64,000 nt of DNA, taken from assembly GCF_001426905.1 (NCBI RefSeq), contig NZ_LMFQ01000024.1:128668-192667 (forward strand), in the 5' to 3' direction. Below the pieces are notes generated by a model. It saw only the letters and a program-made list of their open reading frames with translations. It was not told the DNA's origin and searched no databases. The stretch comes from Caulobacter sp. Root1455 (GTDB taxonomy: Bacteria; Pseudomonadota; Alphaproteobacteria; Caulobacterales; Caulobacteraceae). This document shows, one piece after another, positions 25,091 to 34,658 of the stretch. The first letter of the stretch is position 1. Each line of letters opens with the position of its first letter. A program made the position numbers and the translations under genes.

Positions 25091-27793
25091 ATGAAGACCA
25101 CCATTTCACGCCAAGCTTGCGTCTCGCATCTGGCCATCATCGCCGCCGTCTGGTCCACAGGCACGGCGGTTCAGGCCCAGACCGCGCCCGCGGCCGAACC
25201 CGATACGGCGGTGTCCGAGATCGTCGTGACCGGCACCAGCATTCGCGGCGTCGCCAGCGCCGGCTCGCCGACCATCGGCATCGGCATCGAGGAACTGAAG
25301 GCCAGCGGCGCCAGCACCGCCAGCGACGCCGTTCGCCTGCTGCCGCAGGTGGTGAACCTCGGCGCGGACGAAAGCCGCAACAGCTTCAGCGGCGGAGCCC
25401 AGGACGCCGCCGCGAATTCCACGGCCGTGCGCGCCGCCAACCTCCGGGGCATCGGTCCGGAAGCCACCCTGCTGCTGCTGAACGGTCGCCGCCTGGCCCC
25501 CAACGGCGTGATCAAGGCCCTGAGCGACCTCGACCAGATCCCCACTTCGTCGATCGCCCGCATCGAGGTGGTGACCGACGGCGCCTCGGCGATCTACGGC
25601 TCGGACGCCGTGGCCGGCGTCGTCAACCTGATCACCCGCAAGGATTTCGACGGCGCCGAGACCACCCTCCGCTACGGCTTCGCCGACGACGTCTCCCAGA
25701 AGCAGTTCAGCCAGACCTTCGGCAAGACCTGGGACAAGGGCGGCTTCTTCTTCTCATACGAACACAACGAGCGCGGCCACCTTTCGGGGGCCGACCGCGA
25801 CTTCGCCAGCCAGAACCGCACCGCCCGCGGCGGCAGCGACGCGCGACCGTTCACCGCCGCGCCCGGCAACATCGTGATCGGCGGCGTCCGCTACGCCCTG
25901 CCCCCCGGCAACGGCGTCGGCGTCCCCTCGAGCGCGTTGGTCGCCAACACGGCCAACCGCTACGACGAGGCCGCGGCCGCGGACCTGCTGCCCAAGCAGA
26001 ACCGCGACACCGTGCTGTTCAACATCCACCAGCACGTCGATGAGAACCTGGAGCTCTGGTACGAAGGCTTCTACACCCGGCGCAAATACGACCTCGCCGC
26101 GCCCCCGGCCCTGTTCAGCCTGGCCGTCCGCAACACCAATCCCTGGTATGTCTCGCCCGCCGGCCAGACGTCGGAGACCGTCGAGTACCGCCTGAACGAC
26201 GACCTCGACCCAAACTCGACCGGCTTCGAGAACGCCCAACAGAACGCGATCGGCTTCAACTTCGATCTGCCCAAGCAGTGGCGCATCGCCGCCTATGTCG
26301 ACCACAGCGTCAGCCGCGGCTTCCAGGATCGGAAGAACGTGCTCAACAACGGCGCCCTGACCGCGGCCTTGGCCAGCAGCAACCCGGCGACCGCCTTCAA
26401 TCCGTTCGGCGACGGCACGTTCAACCGGGCCAACAACGCCGCCCTGTTGGACATCATCGACGCCAACCGCGCCACCTGGGGCACGAACATCGCCAAGGAC
26501 TTTTCGATCAAGGCCGACGGTCCGCTGTTCGAACTGCCCGCCGGCTCGGTCCGCGTGGCGATCGGCGCCGAGTACCACGACAACGGCTTCAAGCAGACCC
26601 TGGAAGCCAACAACGTCCTGGCCAGCGGCGCGGCGACCTACAAGATCGTCAACAACAGCCGCAACATCCACACGATCTTCGGCGAGCTGTTCGTGCCCCT
26701 GGTGAGCCCGGCGAACGCCATCCCCGGGGTGAACCGGCTGGAGCTGTCGCTCGCGGGTCGCCGCGAGGACTATTCCGACTTCGGCGAGACCACCAATCCA
26801 AAGGTGGGGTTGATCTACGCGCCGGTTCCGGACCTCAGCCTGCGCGCCACCTACGGCACCTCGTTCCGCGCGCCGTCGCTGGTCGACAGCGCCGACCAGA
26901 TCAAGAACATCTTCATCCAGAACCTGACGGACCCGACCTCGCCGAGCGGCGTGCGGCGCGGCATCTTCACCAACGGCGGCAACGGTCAGCTCGGCCCGGA
27001 GACGGCCAAGACCTGGTCCGCGGGCCTGGACTGGAAACCCAAGGCGCTTGAAGGACTGAGCGTGTCGGCGACCTGGTACAAGATCCTCTACGACAATCGC
27101 ATCGACGTGGCGCCGACCACCGCCCTGACCAGCGGCTCGGTCTACGCCGCCTACATCGTCCGCCGCCCCGCTGTGTCGGACGCGACGGCCACGGCGGCCT
27201 TCAACGCCCTGGTCGCCCAGGCCCTGGCCAGTCCGGACCTGCAGAACCCGGTCGAGCCGGTGAGCAATATCGACGTCCTGCTCGACGGCCGCCGGCAGAA
27301 CCTCGGCCAGTTGGATCAACGCGGCCTGGACGTCTCGATCCGCTACGATTTCAGCACGCCGATCGGCGATTGGGCGGTCGGGACCGAGGTGGCCAAGATC
27401 CTGAAGCTCGAGCGCAAGACCGCCGCGGCCTCGCCCTGGATCGACGTGCTCGACACCTTCGGCAACCCGGTCGACCTGGGGGTGCGCGGCACGCTGAGCT
27501 GGCGTCAGAACGGCTGGTCGGCGAACCTCTTCGCCAACTACACCGACAGCTATCTCAACACGGCCGTCACCCCGAACGTGAAGGCCAAGAGCCAGACGAC
27601 CTACGACGTCACGACGTCCTACGCGTTCGGCGACGAGGCCGGCTGGGGCAAGGGCGTCCGCGTCTCGGCCAACGTCATCAACCTGTTCGACAAGGATCCG
27701 CCGATCGTCCTCAATGGCACGTCCTCGTGGGACAGCCAGAACGCCTCGGCGATGGGCCGGTTCGTATCCCTGGAAATCACCAAGGCCTGGTAG
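25091..27793 (+). CDS. TonB-dependent receptor (CocE/CapA operon)
   Basis: Outer-membrane receptor of 900 aa with signal peptide (cleavage near VQAQ, residue about 29), TonB-box-like [13 protein letters not shown], plug with [13 protein letters not shown] and [18 protein letters not shown], and a barrel ending KAW. It is paralogous to the receptor at 17643-20279. The following gene is a secreted hydrolase 79 bp downstream, then a CapA-like protein and a MarR regulator, so it probably imports the compound that this unit hydrolyses. Cargo is unknown; the context points to a plant-derived organic molecule rather than iron. Confidence 0.93.
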   Translation: MKTTISRQACVSHLAIIAAVWSTGTAVQAQTAPAAEPDTAVSEIVVTGTSIRGVASAGSPTIGIGIEELKASGASTASDAVRLLPQVVNLGADESRNSFSGGAQDAAANSTAVRAANLRGIGPEATLLLLNGRRLAPNGVIKALSDLDQIPTSSIARIEVVTDGASAIYGSDAVAGVVNLITRKDFDGAETTLRYGFADDVSQKQFSQTFGKTWDKGGFFFSYEHNERGHLSGADRDFASQNRTARGGSDARPFTAAPGNIVIGGVRYALPPGNGVGVPSSALVANTANRYDEAAAADLLPKQNRDTVLFNIHQHVDENLELWYEGFYTRRKYDLAAPPALFSLAVRNTNPWYVSPAGQTSETVEYRLNDDLDPNSTGFENAQQNAIGFNFDLPKQWRIAAYVDHSVSRGFQDRKNVLNNGALTAALASSNPATAFNPFGDGTFNRANNAALLDIIDANRATWGTNIAKDFSIKADGPLFELPAGSVRVAIGAEYHDNGFKQTLEANNVLASGAATYKIVNNSRNIHTIFGELFVPLVSPANAIPGVNRLELSLAGRREDYSDFGETTNPKVGLIYAPVPDLSLRATYGTSFRAPSLVDSADQIKNIFIQNLTDPTSPSGVRRGIFTNGGNGQLGPETAKTWSAGLDWKPKALEGLSVSATWYKILYDNRIDVAPTTALTSGSVYAAYIVRRPAVSDATATAAFNALVAQALASPDLQNPVEPVSNIDVLLDGRRQNLGQLDQRGLDVSIRYDFSTPIGDWAVGTEVAKILKLERKTAAASPWIDVLDTFGNPVDLGVRGTLSWRQNGWSANLFANYTDSYLNTAVTPNVKAKSQTTYDVTTSYAFGDEAGWGKGVRVSANVINLFDKDPPIVLNGTSSWDSQNASAMGRFVSLEITKAW

Positions 27794-27872
27794 GCCGCCC
27801 CGTTTCTTCCCCGGTAACTACGGCGGATCGGGGCCAGCCCTGGTCCGCCGCTTCTTTTCGAGTGAGCCGCGC

Positions 27873-29621
27873 ATGAAATCCGCCGTCGTCGCCCTCGCCG
27901 CCCTGCTTTCCGCCTCGGCGCTTGCCGGCCCCGTCCTGGCCCAAGCCCCCGCCGCCTTCGGCGCCTACAAGCCCAGGGACGACTACGCCCAGCAGGTGGT
28001 CACCTCGTTCTACCTGCCCCTGCGCGACGGCACGAAGATCGCCGTGTCGCTGCACCGGCCCGCGGTGGACGGCAAGCCGGTCGACACGCCGCTGCCGGTG
28101 ATCTGGCACCATACCCTGGACATCGAGAAGGCCGGCGTCCGCGTCGCCGACGCGACCGCCGCCCCCGACCGCCACACCCTGTCGGACTTGACCCGCGCCG
28201 GTTACGTCGTGGCCGTCGTGGCGCGACGCGGCAACGGCGCCTCGTTCGGGACCCGTCGCGGCTACGAGGACTTCACCGAGGGCTTCGACGCCTACGAGAT
28301 CACCGAATGGCTGGCGGCTCAGCCTTGGTCGAACGGCCAGATCGGCATGTACGGCTGCTCCAACACAGGCGAGGCGGTGATGCACGCCCTGATCGCCCGG
28401 CCGCCGCACCTGAAGGCCGCCTTCGCCGGCTGTTTCGCCTGGGACCGTTATGACGGCCACACGCGCGGCGGCATCATCTCCCAATACGGCACCGGCCCGG
28501 TCCGCACGCTCGAGGACGACCTGAAGGCCACGCCCGTGCAAGGCGACGAGGATCGCGTCCAGCTGCGCCAGGCCGCCGAGGAACACCAGAAGTCGACCAA
28601 CCTGCTCGAACTGATGAAGTCCATGCCCTATCGCGACAGCTGGTCGCCCCTGGTCATGGCCAAGTTCTGGGGCGAGGTCAGCATCGGGGCCTACCTGGAC
28701 CAGGCGAAGGCCTCGAAGGTCCCGCTCTACATCCAGGGCGGCTGGTACGACGATTTCCGCACCGAAGTCCTGATCGCCCAGGCCAACCTGCCGGACCAGG
28801 CGCGGATCGTGATCGGCCCATGGCGCCACTGCCTCAACGACGGCTTCGATCTGCGCGCCGAGCAACTGCGGTTCTTCGACCATTATCTGAAGGGTAAGAC
28901 CACCGGCGTCGAGACCGACGCGCCGATCCACTACTTCACCGTCGGCGCGCCGCGGGGGCAGGAATGGCGCTCGGCCCGAGCGTGGCCGCGCCCCGACGCC
29001 GCCAACAGGCTCTTCCTGAGCGCCGAGGCCCTCGCGCCCAAGGCTCCGGCCAAGAGTCGGGCCAGCAGCGTGACGGTGGACTACGCCCCCGTCTGCCCGC
29101 CCGATGCGGTGAAGCCCAACTGGGGCCCGTTCGCCCAGCCCTGCCATCCGGCCAAGGCCAGGTTCGTCTACAGCGGATCGCGCCTGGCCGCCGATACGGA
29201 GATGACCGGCACGCCGCTGGTGGATCTGTGGATCTCGTCGACGGCGCCTGAGCAGCCGATCTTCGCCTATCTGGAGGACGTCGCGCCGGACGGGACGGTG
29301 ACGGTCGTCAGCGAGGGCCGCCAACGCGCCTCGCTGCGGAAGGTCGTTCCGGCGACCTGGGAGACCATCGGAATCCCCTGGCGGCGCAGTCGCATCGAGG
29401 ACCATCAGCCGCTGAAGACGGATGAACCGGTGAAGGTCTCGTTCGACATGCTGGCGGTGTCCTATGTCTTCAAGGCCGGTCACAGGATCCGCGTCGCGGT
29501 CTCGGGCGCCGATCCGCGGGAGCGGGCCCGCACCGAGGTCTCGCCCGCCGCCGCCCTCACCCTGCATACCGGTGGCGACACCCCGTCCAGCGTCGTCCTG
29601 CCGTTCGGAGCCGCCCGATGA
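27873..29621 (+). CDS. secreted CocE/NonD (peptidase S15-type) hydrolase
   Basis: A 582-aa exported hydrolase. The start at ATG 27873 gives a clear signal peptide (MKSAVVALAALLSASALAG, cleavage near LAQ at 23); the open frame extends upstream but would bury it. The core is the X-Pro dipeptidyl-peptidase/CocE alpha/beta hydrolase with nucleophile in GMYGCSNTGE (S163; most relatives have G-x-S-Y-x-G). The C-terminal jelly-roll domain typical of CocE follows (LVDLWISSTAPEQPIFAYLE). Ester or amide hydrolysis of an imported substrate in the periplasm is likely. Its stop overlaps the next start (ATGA). Confidence 0.9.
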   Translation: MKSAVVALAALLSASALAGPVLAQAPAAFGAYKPRDDYAQQVVTSFYLPLRDGTKIAVSLHRPAVDGKPVDTPLPVIWHHTLDIEKAGVRVADATAAPDRHTLSDLTRAGYVVAVVARRGNGASFGTRRGYEDFTEGFDAYEITEWLAAQPWSNGQIGMYGCSNTGEAVMHALIARPPHLKAAFAGCFAWDRYDGHTRGGIISQYGTGPVRTLEDDLKATPVQGDEDRVQLRQAAEEHQKSTNLLELMKSMPYRDSWSPLVMAKFWGEVSIGAYLDQAKASKVPLYIQGGWYDDFRTEVLIAQANLPDQARIVIGPWRHCLNDGFDLRAEQLRFFDHYLKGKTTGVETDAPIHYFTVGAPRGQEWRSARAWPRPDAANRLFLSAEALAPKAPAKSRASSVTVDYAPVCPPDAVKPNWGPFAQPCHPAKARFVYSGSRLAADTEMTGTPLVDLWISSTAPEQPIFAYLEDVAPDGTVTVVSEGRQRASLRKVVPATWETIGIPWRRSRIEDHQPLKTDEPVKVSFDMLAVSYVFKAGHRIRVAVSGADPRERARTEVSPAAALTLHTGGDTPSSVVLPFGAAR

Positions 29622-30757
29622 GCGCGCCTTTCAAGCTCTACATGACCGGCGACCTGGTGCTGGACGAGCCCGAGGCCGATTTCTTCTTCGACCCGGTCCG
29701 GGCGATGCTGGCCGAGGCCGACCTGCTGATCGGCCATGTCGAGGTGCCGCACACCACGCGCGGGGAGGAATCGGTCGGCGACATCCCCGCCCCCGCCAGC
29801 GATCCGGAGAACCTGCGCGCGGTCGGCCGGGCCGGCTTCCACATGGTCAGCCTGGCGGGCAACCACGTCCACGATCGCGGCGCCGAGGGCATCGAGGACA
29901 CGATCGCCAACCTGGCCGACCAGGGGGTGGCCACGGCGGGCGCGGGCCTCGACCTGGCTCGGGCCCGCCGTCCCGGCCTCATGACCCGGCGCGGCGTCCG
30001 CGTGGGCCTGCTGAGCTACAACTGCGTCGGCCCCAAGGAAGGCTGGGCCGGACCCGAGCGGGCCGGCTGCGCCTATCTGAAGATCATCACCCACTACGAA
30101 CTGGAGAACGCCAACCCCGGCGGGCCGCCCAAGGTCTACACCTTCGCCGACCCCGACACGGTCGAGGCCATGCAGGCCGACGTCGCGGCGATCCGCGCCC
30201 AGGTCGATCTGCTGGTCGTGGCCTTCCACAAGGGCGTGGTCCACACACCCGCCCACATCGCCATGTACGAGAAGGCTGTGTCGCGGGCGGCGATCGAAGC
30301 GGGGGCCGACATCGTGATCGGCCACCATTCGCACATCCTGCGCGGCGTCGAGGTCTGGCGCGGCAAGCCGATCTTTCACGGGCTGGGCAATTTCGTGACC
30401 GTGACGCGCGCCCTGACGGCCGAGGGCAACGAAAGCCCGGAACGGCGGGCCTGGGCGGAAAAGCGCAAGGTGCTGTTCGGCTTCGAGCCCGACCCCGACT
30501 ATCCGCTCTATCCGTTCCACCCGCAGGCCAAGAACGGCATGGTCGCGGCCTGCCATCTCGATACGAACGGCGTGTTGAGCCCCGGCTTCCGACCGATCTG
30601 GACGGCGCCCACGGGCCAGCCCCAGCCGCTGGGTCCGGACGAGCGTGGCCAGGCGGTCGCCGACTATGTCGCCGACATCAGCCGCCAGGCGGGCCTGAAG
30701 ACCGAATTCGCTTGGGACGGGGAGCGCGTGGTGTTCGCCGCCGCCGACAGCCATTGA
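29618..30757 (+). CDS. CapA/PgsA-type metallophosphatase-like protein (copy 1)
   Basis: A 379-aa CapA-family protein with calcineurin-like metal-site motifs: GD near residue 11-12, IGHVEVP (E42), LAGNHVHDRG (N82, H83), AFHKG and IGHHSHILRGVEVWRGKP. CapA proteins are best known from poly-gamma-glutamate synthesis, but this one has no signal or membrane anchor and no capsule genes nearby. It is coupled to the hydrolase upstream by ATGA and is followed by a marR. A second family member lies at 33531. A metal-dependent hydrolase in the catabolic unit is the most economical reading; substrate unknown. Confidence 0.85.
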   Translation: MSAPFKLYMTGDLVLDEPEADFFFDPVRAMLAEADLLIGHVEVPHTTRGEESVGDIPAPASDPENLRAVGRAGFHMVSLAGNHVHDRGAEGIEDTIANLADQGVATAGAGLDLARARRPGLMTRRGVRVGLLSYNCVGPKEGWAGPERAGCAYLKIITHYELENANPGGPPKVYTFADPDTVEAMQADVAAIRAQVDLLVVAFHKGVVHTPAHIAMYEKAVSRAAIEAGADIVIGHHSHILRGVEVWRGKPIFHGLGNFVTVTRALTAEGNESPERRAWAEKRKVLFGFEPDPDYPLYPFHPQAKNGMVAACHLDTNGVLSPGFRPIWTAPTGQPQPLGPDERGQAVADYVADISRQAGLKTEFAWDGERVVFAAADSH

Positions 30758-30778
30758 CCCGGGCGGCTCCAGCGGACA

Positions 30779-30793
30779 AGGAGGTCACCTCCT
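30779..30793 (+). promoter_or_regulatory. palindrome containing an orphan strong Shine-Dalgarno
   Basis: A perfect 15-nt palindrome AGGAGGTCACCTCCT. It contains a full-strength ribosome site, but no start codon follows at normal distance; the next in-frame ATG is 23 nt after the palindrome. It may fold on itself or be an operator for the adjacent MarR. Confidence 0.35.
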
Positions 30794-30816
30794 CTCGCCG
30801 AACCGCACGCAAGATC

Positions 30817-31323
30817 ATGACCTCGACCATGGCCCCAGAAGTTCCCGATCCCCTGGACGAGCCCAAGGGGGAGATCGATCTGGGCATCCTCAACGATATT
30901 ATCGGGTTCCGCATCCGGCGCATCCAGAACCACCTGTCGCGATCGTTCAGCGTCCTGCTCGGCGATGACGACCTGCGCCCCGGCGTGTTCTCGACCCTGG
31001 CCTTGATCGCCGCCAATCCGGGTCTTTCGCAAAAGACCCTGTCGCGCGAAGTCGGCTTCGACAAGGCGAGCATCGTCGCGATCCTCGACAACATGGAAGC
31101 CCGGGGCTGGACCCGCCGTCAGCGCTCGACCGCCGACCGGCGCCGCCATCATCTGTTCGTCACGCCCGAAGGTCAGAAGGCGCTGGATCGGATGGCGGCG
31201 CTGGCCCGCAGCAACGAGGCCGAGGCGCACGCGACCCTGTCGGCCGAGGAGCAGAAGACGCTGGGCGCCCTGCTCGACAAGCTCTACCGCGCGGTCGCCT
31301 CGATGCCTCCGAACCGGGACTAG
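30817..31323 (+). CDS. MarR-family regulator (1)
   Basis: A 168-aa winged-helix repressor. The DNA-binding part has LSQKTLSREVGFDKASIVAI as recognition helices and the wing TADRRRHHLFVTPEGQ. ATG 30817 is the first in-frame start after the CapA-like gene (59 bp gap); ATG 30829 is an alternative. It ends with a 4-bp convergent overlap with the MFS gene. It likely controls this receptor/hydrolase unit in response to a small aromatic or CoA-linked ligand; the ligand is not deducible. Confidence 0.88.
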   Translation: MTSTMAPEVPDPLDEPKGEIDLGILNDIIGFRIRRIQNHLSRSFSVLLGDDDLRPGVFSTLALIAANPGLSQKTLSREVGFDKASIVAILDNMEARGWTRRQRSTADRRRHHLFVTPEGQKALDRMAALARSNEAEAHATLSAEEQKTLGALLDKLYRAVASMPPNRD

Positions 31324-32714
31324 TCCGAGCGGGCCTTGAGGGCGCGGCTGGCCAGGACCAGGAACACCGCGGCCAGCACGAAGCCGAACGACACCGTCAC
31401 CAGGGCCGTCTGCAGGCCCGCGGCCGACGCCGTCGCGCAGGCGGCTCCGATGTCGGCGGCCGCGCCCTTGGCCGCGTGACCGCCCGGACACGTCGCCGCG
31501 AACCGACCCAGGGTCGCCGGGAACCGCTGGCTCGAGATCATGTCGCTGATCCCGCCGGCCAGCACCGGCCCCACCATGGCGCCCACGACCGTGGCGCCGA
31601 ACATGAACACCGCCGCCCCCGTGGCGCGCATGGTGCCGGGCACGATGTTCTGCACGGCCGCGTACATCGGGCCGTTCTTGAGGTTGTAGGCCACCGACGA
31701 GGCCAGCAGGAACGGCATGCCGATCGCCCAGTTCGGTTGGGTGAAGGCCAGGACGTAGAAGACGCAGGTCAGCACCGCGCCAACCGCCGGGACCAGGACA
31801 TAGGAGCGTCCGCGATCGTCGGCGAAGCGGTCGGCGGCGAAACCGCCGAGGAAGGCGCCGATCAGGCCCACCATGCCGCTGAGCCCCAGCACGCCCCCCG
31901 CCTGGGCCAGGGTGAGGCCGTGGCTGCGGATCATGAACGAGACCGTGAACACCGTCGTTGCGTTGTAGGCCAGGCCGATGAAGGCCCCGCCGACAAAGAC
32001 CCAGACGAAGGCGCGGTTTCCCGCCAGCCACTTGAAATCGCTGAAGAACGAACCCTTCTGGCGCTCGGTCCTAACCGCCGCCTGTCCCTGGGTGCGGGGT
32101 TCCTTGAGGGTCAGCCAGACCAGCACGGCCAGCAGCAGGCCAGGCAGGCCCACGGCCAGGAACGCCACGCGCCAACCGTACTGCTGGGCCACCAGGCCGC
32201 CGATGACCGGGGCCAGGATGGTGGCCAGGGAGGGGGCTGTGCTGACCACCGACATCACCACGCCGCGCTGGCGCATGCTGAAGTTGTCGGCCAGCAGCGA
32301 GTGGCTGATCGGGATGCAGCCGCCCTCGCCCATGCCGACGCCCACGCGCGACAGCAGCAGTTGCGCATAGCCTTGGCTCAGGCCGCAGAAGGCCGTCATG
32401 GCCGACCAGAAGGCCACGACGAACGCCAGCAGGCTGGCGCGGTTGATCCGTTCGGCGAGACGCGCGATCGGAATGCCCGCGACGGAATAGAAGATCGCGA
32501 AGGCCGGCCCGCTCAGCAGGCCCAGCTGCGCGTCGCTGAGGCTCAGCTCGCGCTTGATCGGTTCCTGCAACACCCCCAGGATGATGCGGTCGAGATAGTT
32601 GCAGACGGTGACCAGCAGCAGCAGGGCGAGGATGTAGATCTGGTAGGGACGCCAGCGCGTCGCGGGAGACTGCGCGCGCGGCTGCGCATCAGCCTCGATC
32701 CGGGCCTCAGACAT
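31320..32714 (-). CDS. MFS transporter, spinster-like
   Basis: A 464-aa inner-membrane protein with 12 predicted membrane segments. The N-terminal YLDRIILGVLQEPIK and IPIARLAERINR loop match the spinster-like subgroup of the major facilitator superfamily, common in aromatic and steroid catabolic clusters. It is transcribed toward the MarR at 30817 and overlaps it by 4 bp. AT-rich inverted repeats lie upstream at about 32769-32810. Likely imports (or exports) an organic acid for the flanking genes. Confidence 0.88.
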   Translation of the reverse strand: MSEARIEADAQPRAQSPATRWRPYQIYILALLLLVTVCNYLDRIILGVLQEPIKRELSLSDAQLGLLSGPAFAIFYSVAGIPIARLAERINRASLLAFVVAFWSAMTAFCGLSQGYAQLLLSRVGVGMGEGGCIPISHSLLADNFSMRQRGVVMSVVSTAPSLATILAPVIGGLVAQQYGWRVAFLAVGLPGLLLAVLVWLTLKEPRTQGQAAVRTERQKGSFFSDFKWLAGNRAFVWVFVGGAFIGLAYNATTVFTVSFMIRSHGLTLAQAGGVLGLSGMVGLIGAFLGGFAADRFADDRGRSYVLVPAVGAVLTCVFYVLAFTQPNWAIGMPFLLASSVAYNLKNGPMYAAVQNIVPGTMRATGAAVFMFGATVVGAMVGPVLAGGISDMISSQRFPATLGRFAATCPGGHAAKGAAADIGAACATASAAGLQTALVTVSFGFVLAAVFLVLASRALKARSD

Positions 32715-32839
32715 TCCGTTTCCTCCGGGCGTGCAGCCGATCCTTCGCGCCCTGGGAAGGCGTCTATATTTGTTTGTATACCGGATCGTTTATTTAGCAA
32801 ACCATTTGGAGCCGAATAAATTCGACCGCCCGGCGCCCG
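32715..32839. promoter_or_regulatory. AT-rich upstream region of the MFS gene
   Basis: Between the MFS start and the end of the second marR lies an AT-rich block with imperfect dyads (GTTTG at 32773-32777 and CAAAC at 32799-32803). It is the likely promoter/operator for the MFS gene. No exact promoter hexamers could be fixed. Confidence 0.35.
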
Positions 32840-33370
32840 CTAGACATACAGGCGCTTGAGCAGGTCGATCAGGGTTTCCAGCTCGGCGGCGGTGAAACGG
32901 TCGGCGAAGGCCTGCTCGTGCGCCTTCACCATGGCCTTGACCTCGACCAGCAGCTTCTGTCCCGCCGGCGTGAGATAGAGTTCGTGGCGACGACGATCGA
33001 CCGCCGAACGTTGGCGGACCACCAGGTTGCGCGCTTCCAGCTTGTCGATCACCGCCATGGTGGTGGCGCGGTCCATGCGCAGGGCGCCGCCGATGGCGAT
33101 CTGCGAAGCGCCCGGGTTGGATCCGATCAGCCACAGGGTCGCCGACTGCTTCTGGGTCAGGTCGGCCTTGGCCAGAACCGCGATGATGTTCCGGTGCATG
33201 GTCCCCTGGGCTTGGCGGACATGAAAGCCCAACACCTGGTCCAGCGTGTCGAAGTCCAGGCCTGGCTCCGCGGCGTCGTCCGCGGTCGGCAGTTCTGCGG
33301 AAGCTTTCATGGGCGGCAGGTCCGTGTGGGCTGGCGGGATTCCAAAGGTTGGAACCCTGACGATCTTCAT
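32840..33370 (-). CDS. MarR-family regulator (2)
   Basis: A 176-aa MarR protein with helix-turn-helix ASQIAIGGALRMDRATTMAV and wing SAVDRRRHELYLTPAGQ. It is transcribed away from the second CapA-like gene, with about 160 bp between starts containing AACAGT direct repeats and an AGTATG element. Divergent placement suggests that it represses the CapA/DMT/PrpD/Rieske unit and itself. Confidence 0.9.
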   Translation of the reverse strand: MKIVRVPTFGIPPAHTDLPPMKASAELPTADDAAEPGLDFDTLDQVLGFHVRQAQGTMHRNIIAVLAKADLTQKQSATLWLIGSNPGASQIAIGGALRMDRATTMAVIDKLEARNLVVRQRSAVDRRRHELYLTPAGQKLLVEVKAMVKAHEQAFADRFTAAELETLIDLLKRLYV

Positions 33371-33416
33371 CGCCTAGCATAGAGCTTGCCGGCATGAAAT
33401 CGACTCCGCGTCGTGA

Positions 33417-33447
33417 TTGACAACAGTTTGTGATGTAAACAGTATGG
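33417..33447 (+). promoter_or_regulatory. candidate promoter/operator between marR(2) and capA copy 2
   Basis: TTGACA (33417-33422) followed after 17 bp by CAGTAT (33440-33445), a good -35 with a weak -10 for the rightward unit. Overlapping are two AACAGT direct repeats and the AACAGTATG element (33438-33446) shared with other intergenic regions here. Confidence 0.45.
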
Positions 33448-33530
33448 TTCCAAACTTGCGCTGGCGATCAACGCCGCCTGGAGGGAACCGTGACGGCCAA
33501 GCCCCGCCCCACCCGGCGAGAACCGATGCG

Positions 33531-34658
33531 ATGAGCGCTCGCCTCTACGCGGTGGCCGATATCGGCCCCGATCGAGACGACCCGCGCGAGTGCTTCGCCC
33601 TGGTTCGCGACGAGATCCGCAAGGCCGACATCGCCTTCTGCCAGTTGGAGGTGAACTTGACCGATCGCGGCGCCCGCCTGCCCCAAGTGCGCCACACCCA
33701 CCGCGCCACGACCGCCACGGCGTCCGCCCTGAAGGACGCCGGCTTCACCGTGGTGTCGTTCAGCGGCAACCACTGCATGGACTGGGGCCGCGACGGCTTC
33801 TTCGACACCATCGACAGTCTCCAGGCCACGGGTCTGGCGGTGGTCGGGGTCGGCGCCGACATCACCCAGGCGCGCGCCCCGGTGATCCAGACGGCGAACG
33901 GCGTCCGCGTCGCCTTCCTGGCCTATTGCTCCATCCTGCCGGCCAACTACTGGGCGGAAGCGGATCGGCCCGGCTGCGCCCCCATGCGGGCCTGGACGAT
34001 CTACGAGCAGATCGAGCCGGACCAGCCGGGCACGCCCTGCCGGGTCCACACCCACGCCAACCGCGCCGATCTCGCGGCCATGGTCGCCGACGTCAAGGCC
34101 GCGCGCGCGGTCGCCGACGTCGTGGTGATGTCGATCCACTGGGGCATCCACTTCGTCCCCGCGGTGCTGGCCGACTATCAAGCCGAAGTCGCCCACGCGG
34201 CCATCGACGCCGGGGTCGACCTGATCCTCGGCCACCACGCCCATATCCTCAAAGGGGTCGAGGTCTATCGCGGCAAGCCGATCTTCTACTCGATGGGCAA
34301 TTTCGCCATCGACCTGCGGATGACGCCCGAGCACGCCCAGGGCAAGGGCTTTCGCGAGATTCAGTCGCTCAGCCCCGGCTGGGTTCCCGACTTCGACAGC
34401 CTCTACAACTTCCCGCCGGACTCGCGGATGACCCTGGTGGTCACGGCGCGGGCGACGACCGGGGGCCTGACCGATATCGGCTTCCTGCCCGCCTTCATCA
34501 ACCGCGACGCCCAGCCCGAAATTCTCAAGGCCGACGACGCGCGGTTCGGGCAGGTGGTCGACTACCTGCGCTGGGCGACGCAAGCCGCCGGCCTCAACGC
34601 CCGCTTCCACGCCCGGGGCGACGCCGTCCTGCTCGAGCTTTCGGAGACGTCGGCATGA
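33531..34658 (+). CDS. CapA/PgsA-type metallophosphatase-like protein (copy 2)
   Basis: A 375-aa homologue of the protein at 29618-30757, with the same metal-site pattern: D10, FCQLEVN (E40), FSGNHCMDWG (N80, H81), SIHWGIHF and LGHHAHILKGVEVYRGKP. There is no signal peptide. The start is ATG 33531 (MSARLYAVAD); upstream frame lacks conserved sequence. It is coupled by ATGA to the membrane transporter gene. Two non-identical copies in separate units with CoA-type enzymes suggest a catabolic hydrolase rather than a capsule function. Confidence 0.85.
   Translation: MSARLYAVADIGPDRDDPRECFALVRDEIRKADIAFCQLEVNLTDRGARLPQVRHTHRATTATASALKDAGFTVVSFSGNHCMDWGRDGFFDTIDSLQATGLAVVGVGADITQARAPVIQTANGVRVAFLAYCSILPANYWAEADRPGCAPMRAWTIYEQIEPDQPGTPCRVHTHANRADLAAMVADVKAARAVADVVVMSIHWGIHFVPAVLADYQAEVAHAAIDAGVDLILGHHAHILKGVEVYRGKPIFYSMGNFAIDLRMTPEHAQGKGFREIQSLSPGWVPDFDSLYNFPPDSRMTLVVTARATTGGLTDIGFLPAFINRDAQPEILKADDARFGQVVDYLRWATQAAGLNARFHARGDAVLLELSETSA

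Noticed and set aside
29464..31323. 619-codon frame running through the CapA gene into marR
   Set aside because: Only the last 168 codons are MarR; the upstream part is an arginine-rich shadow of CapA, so a MarR fusion is not real.
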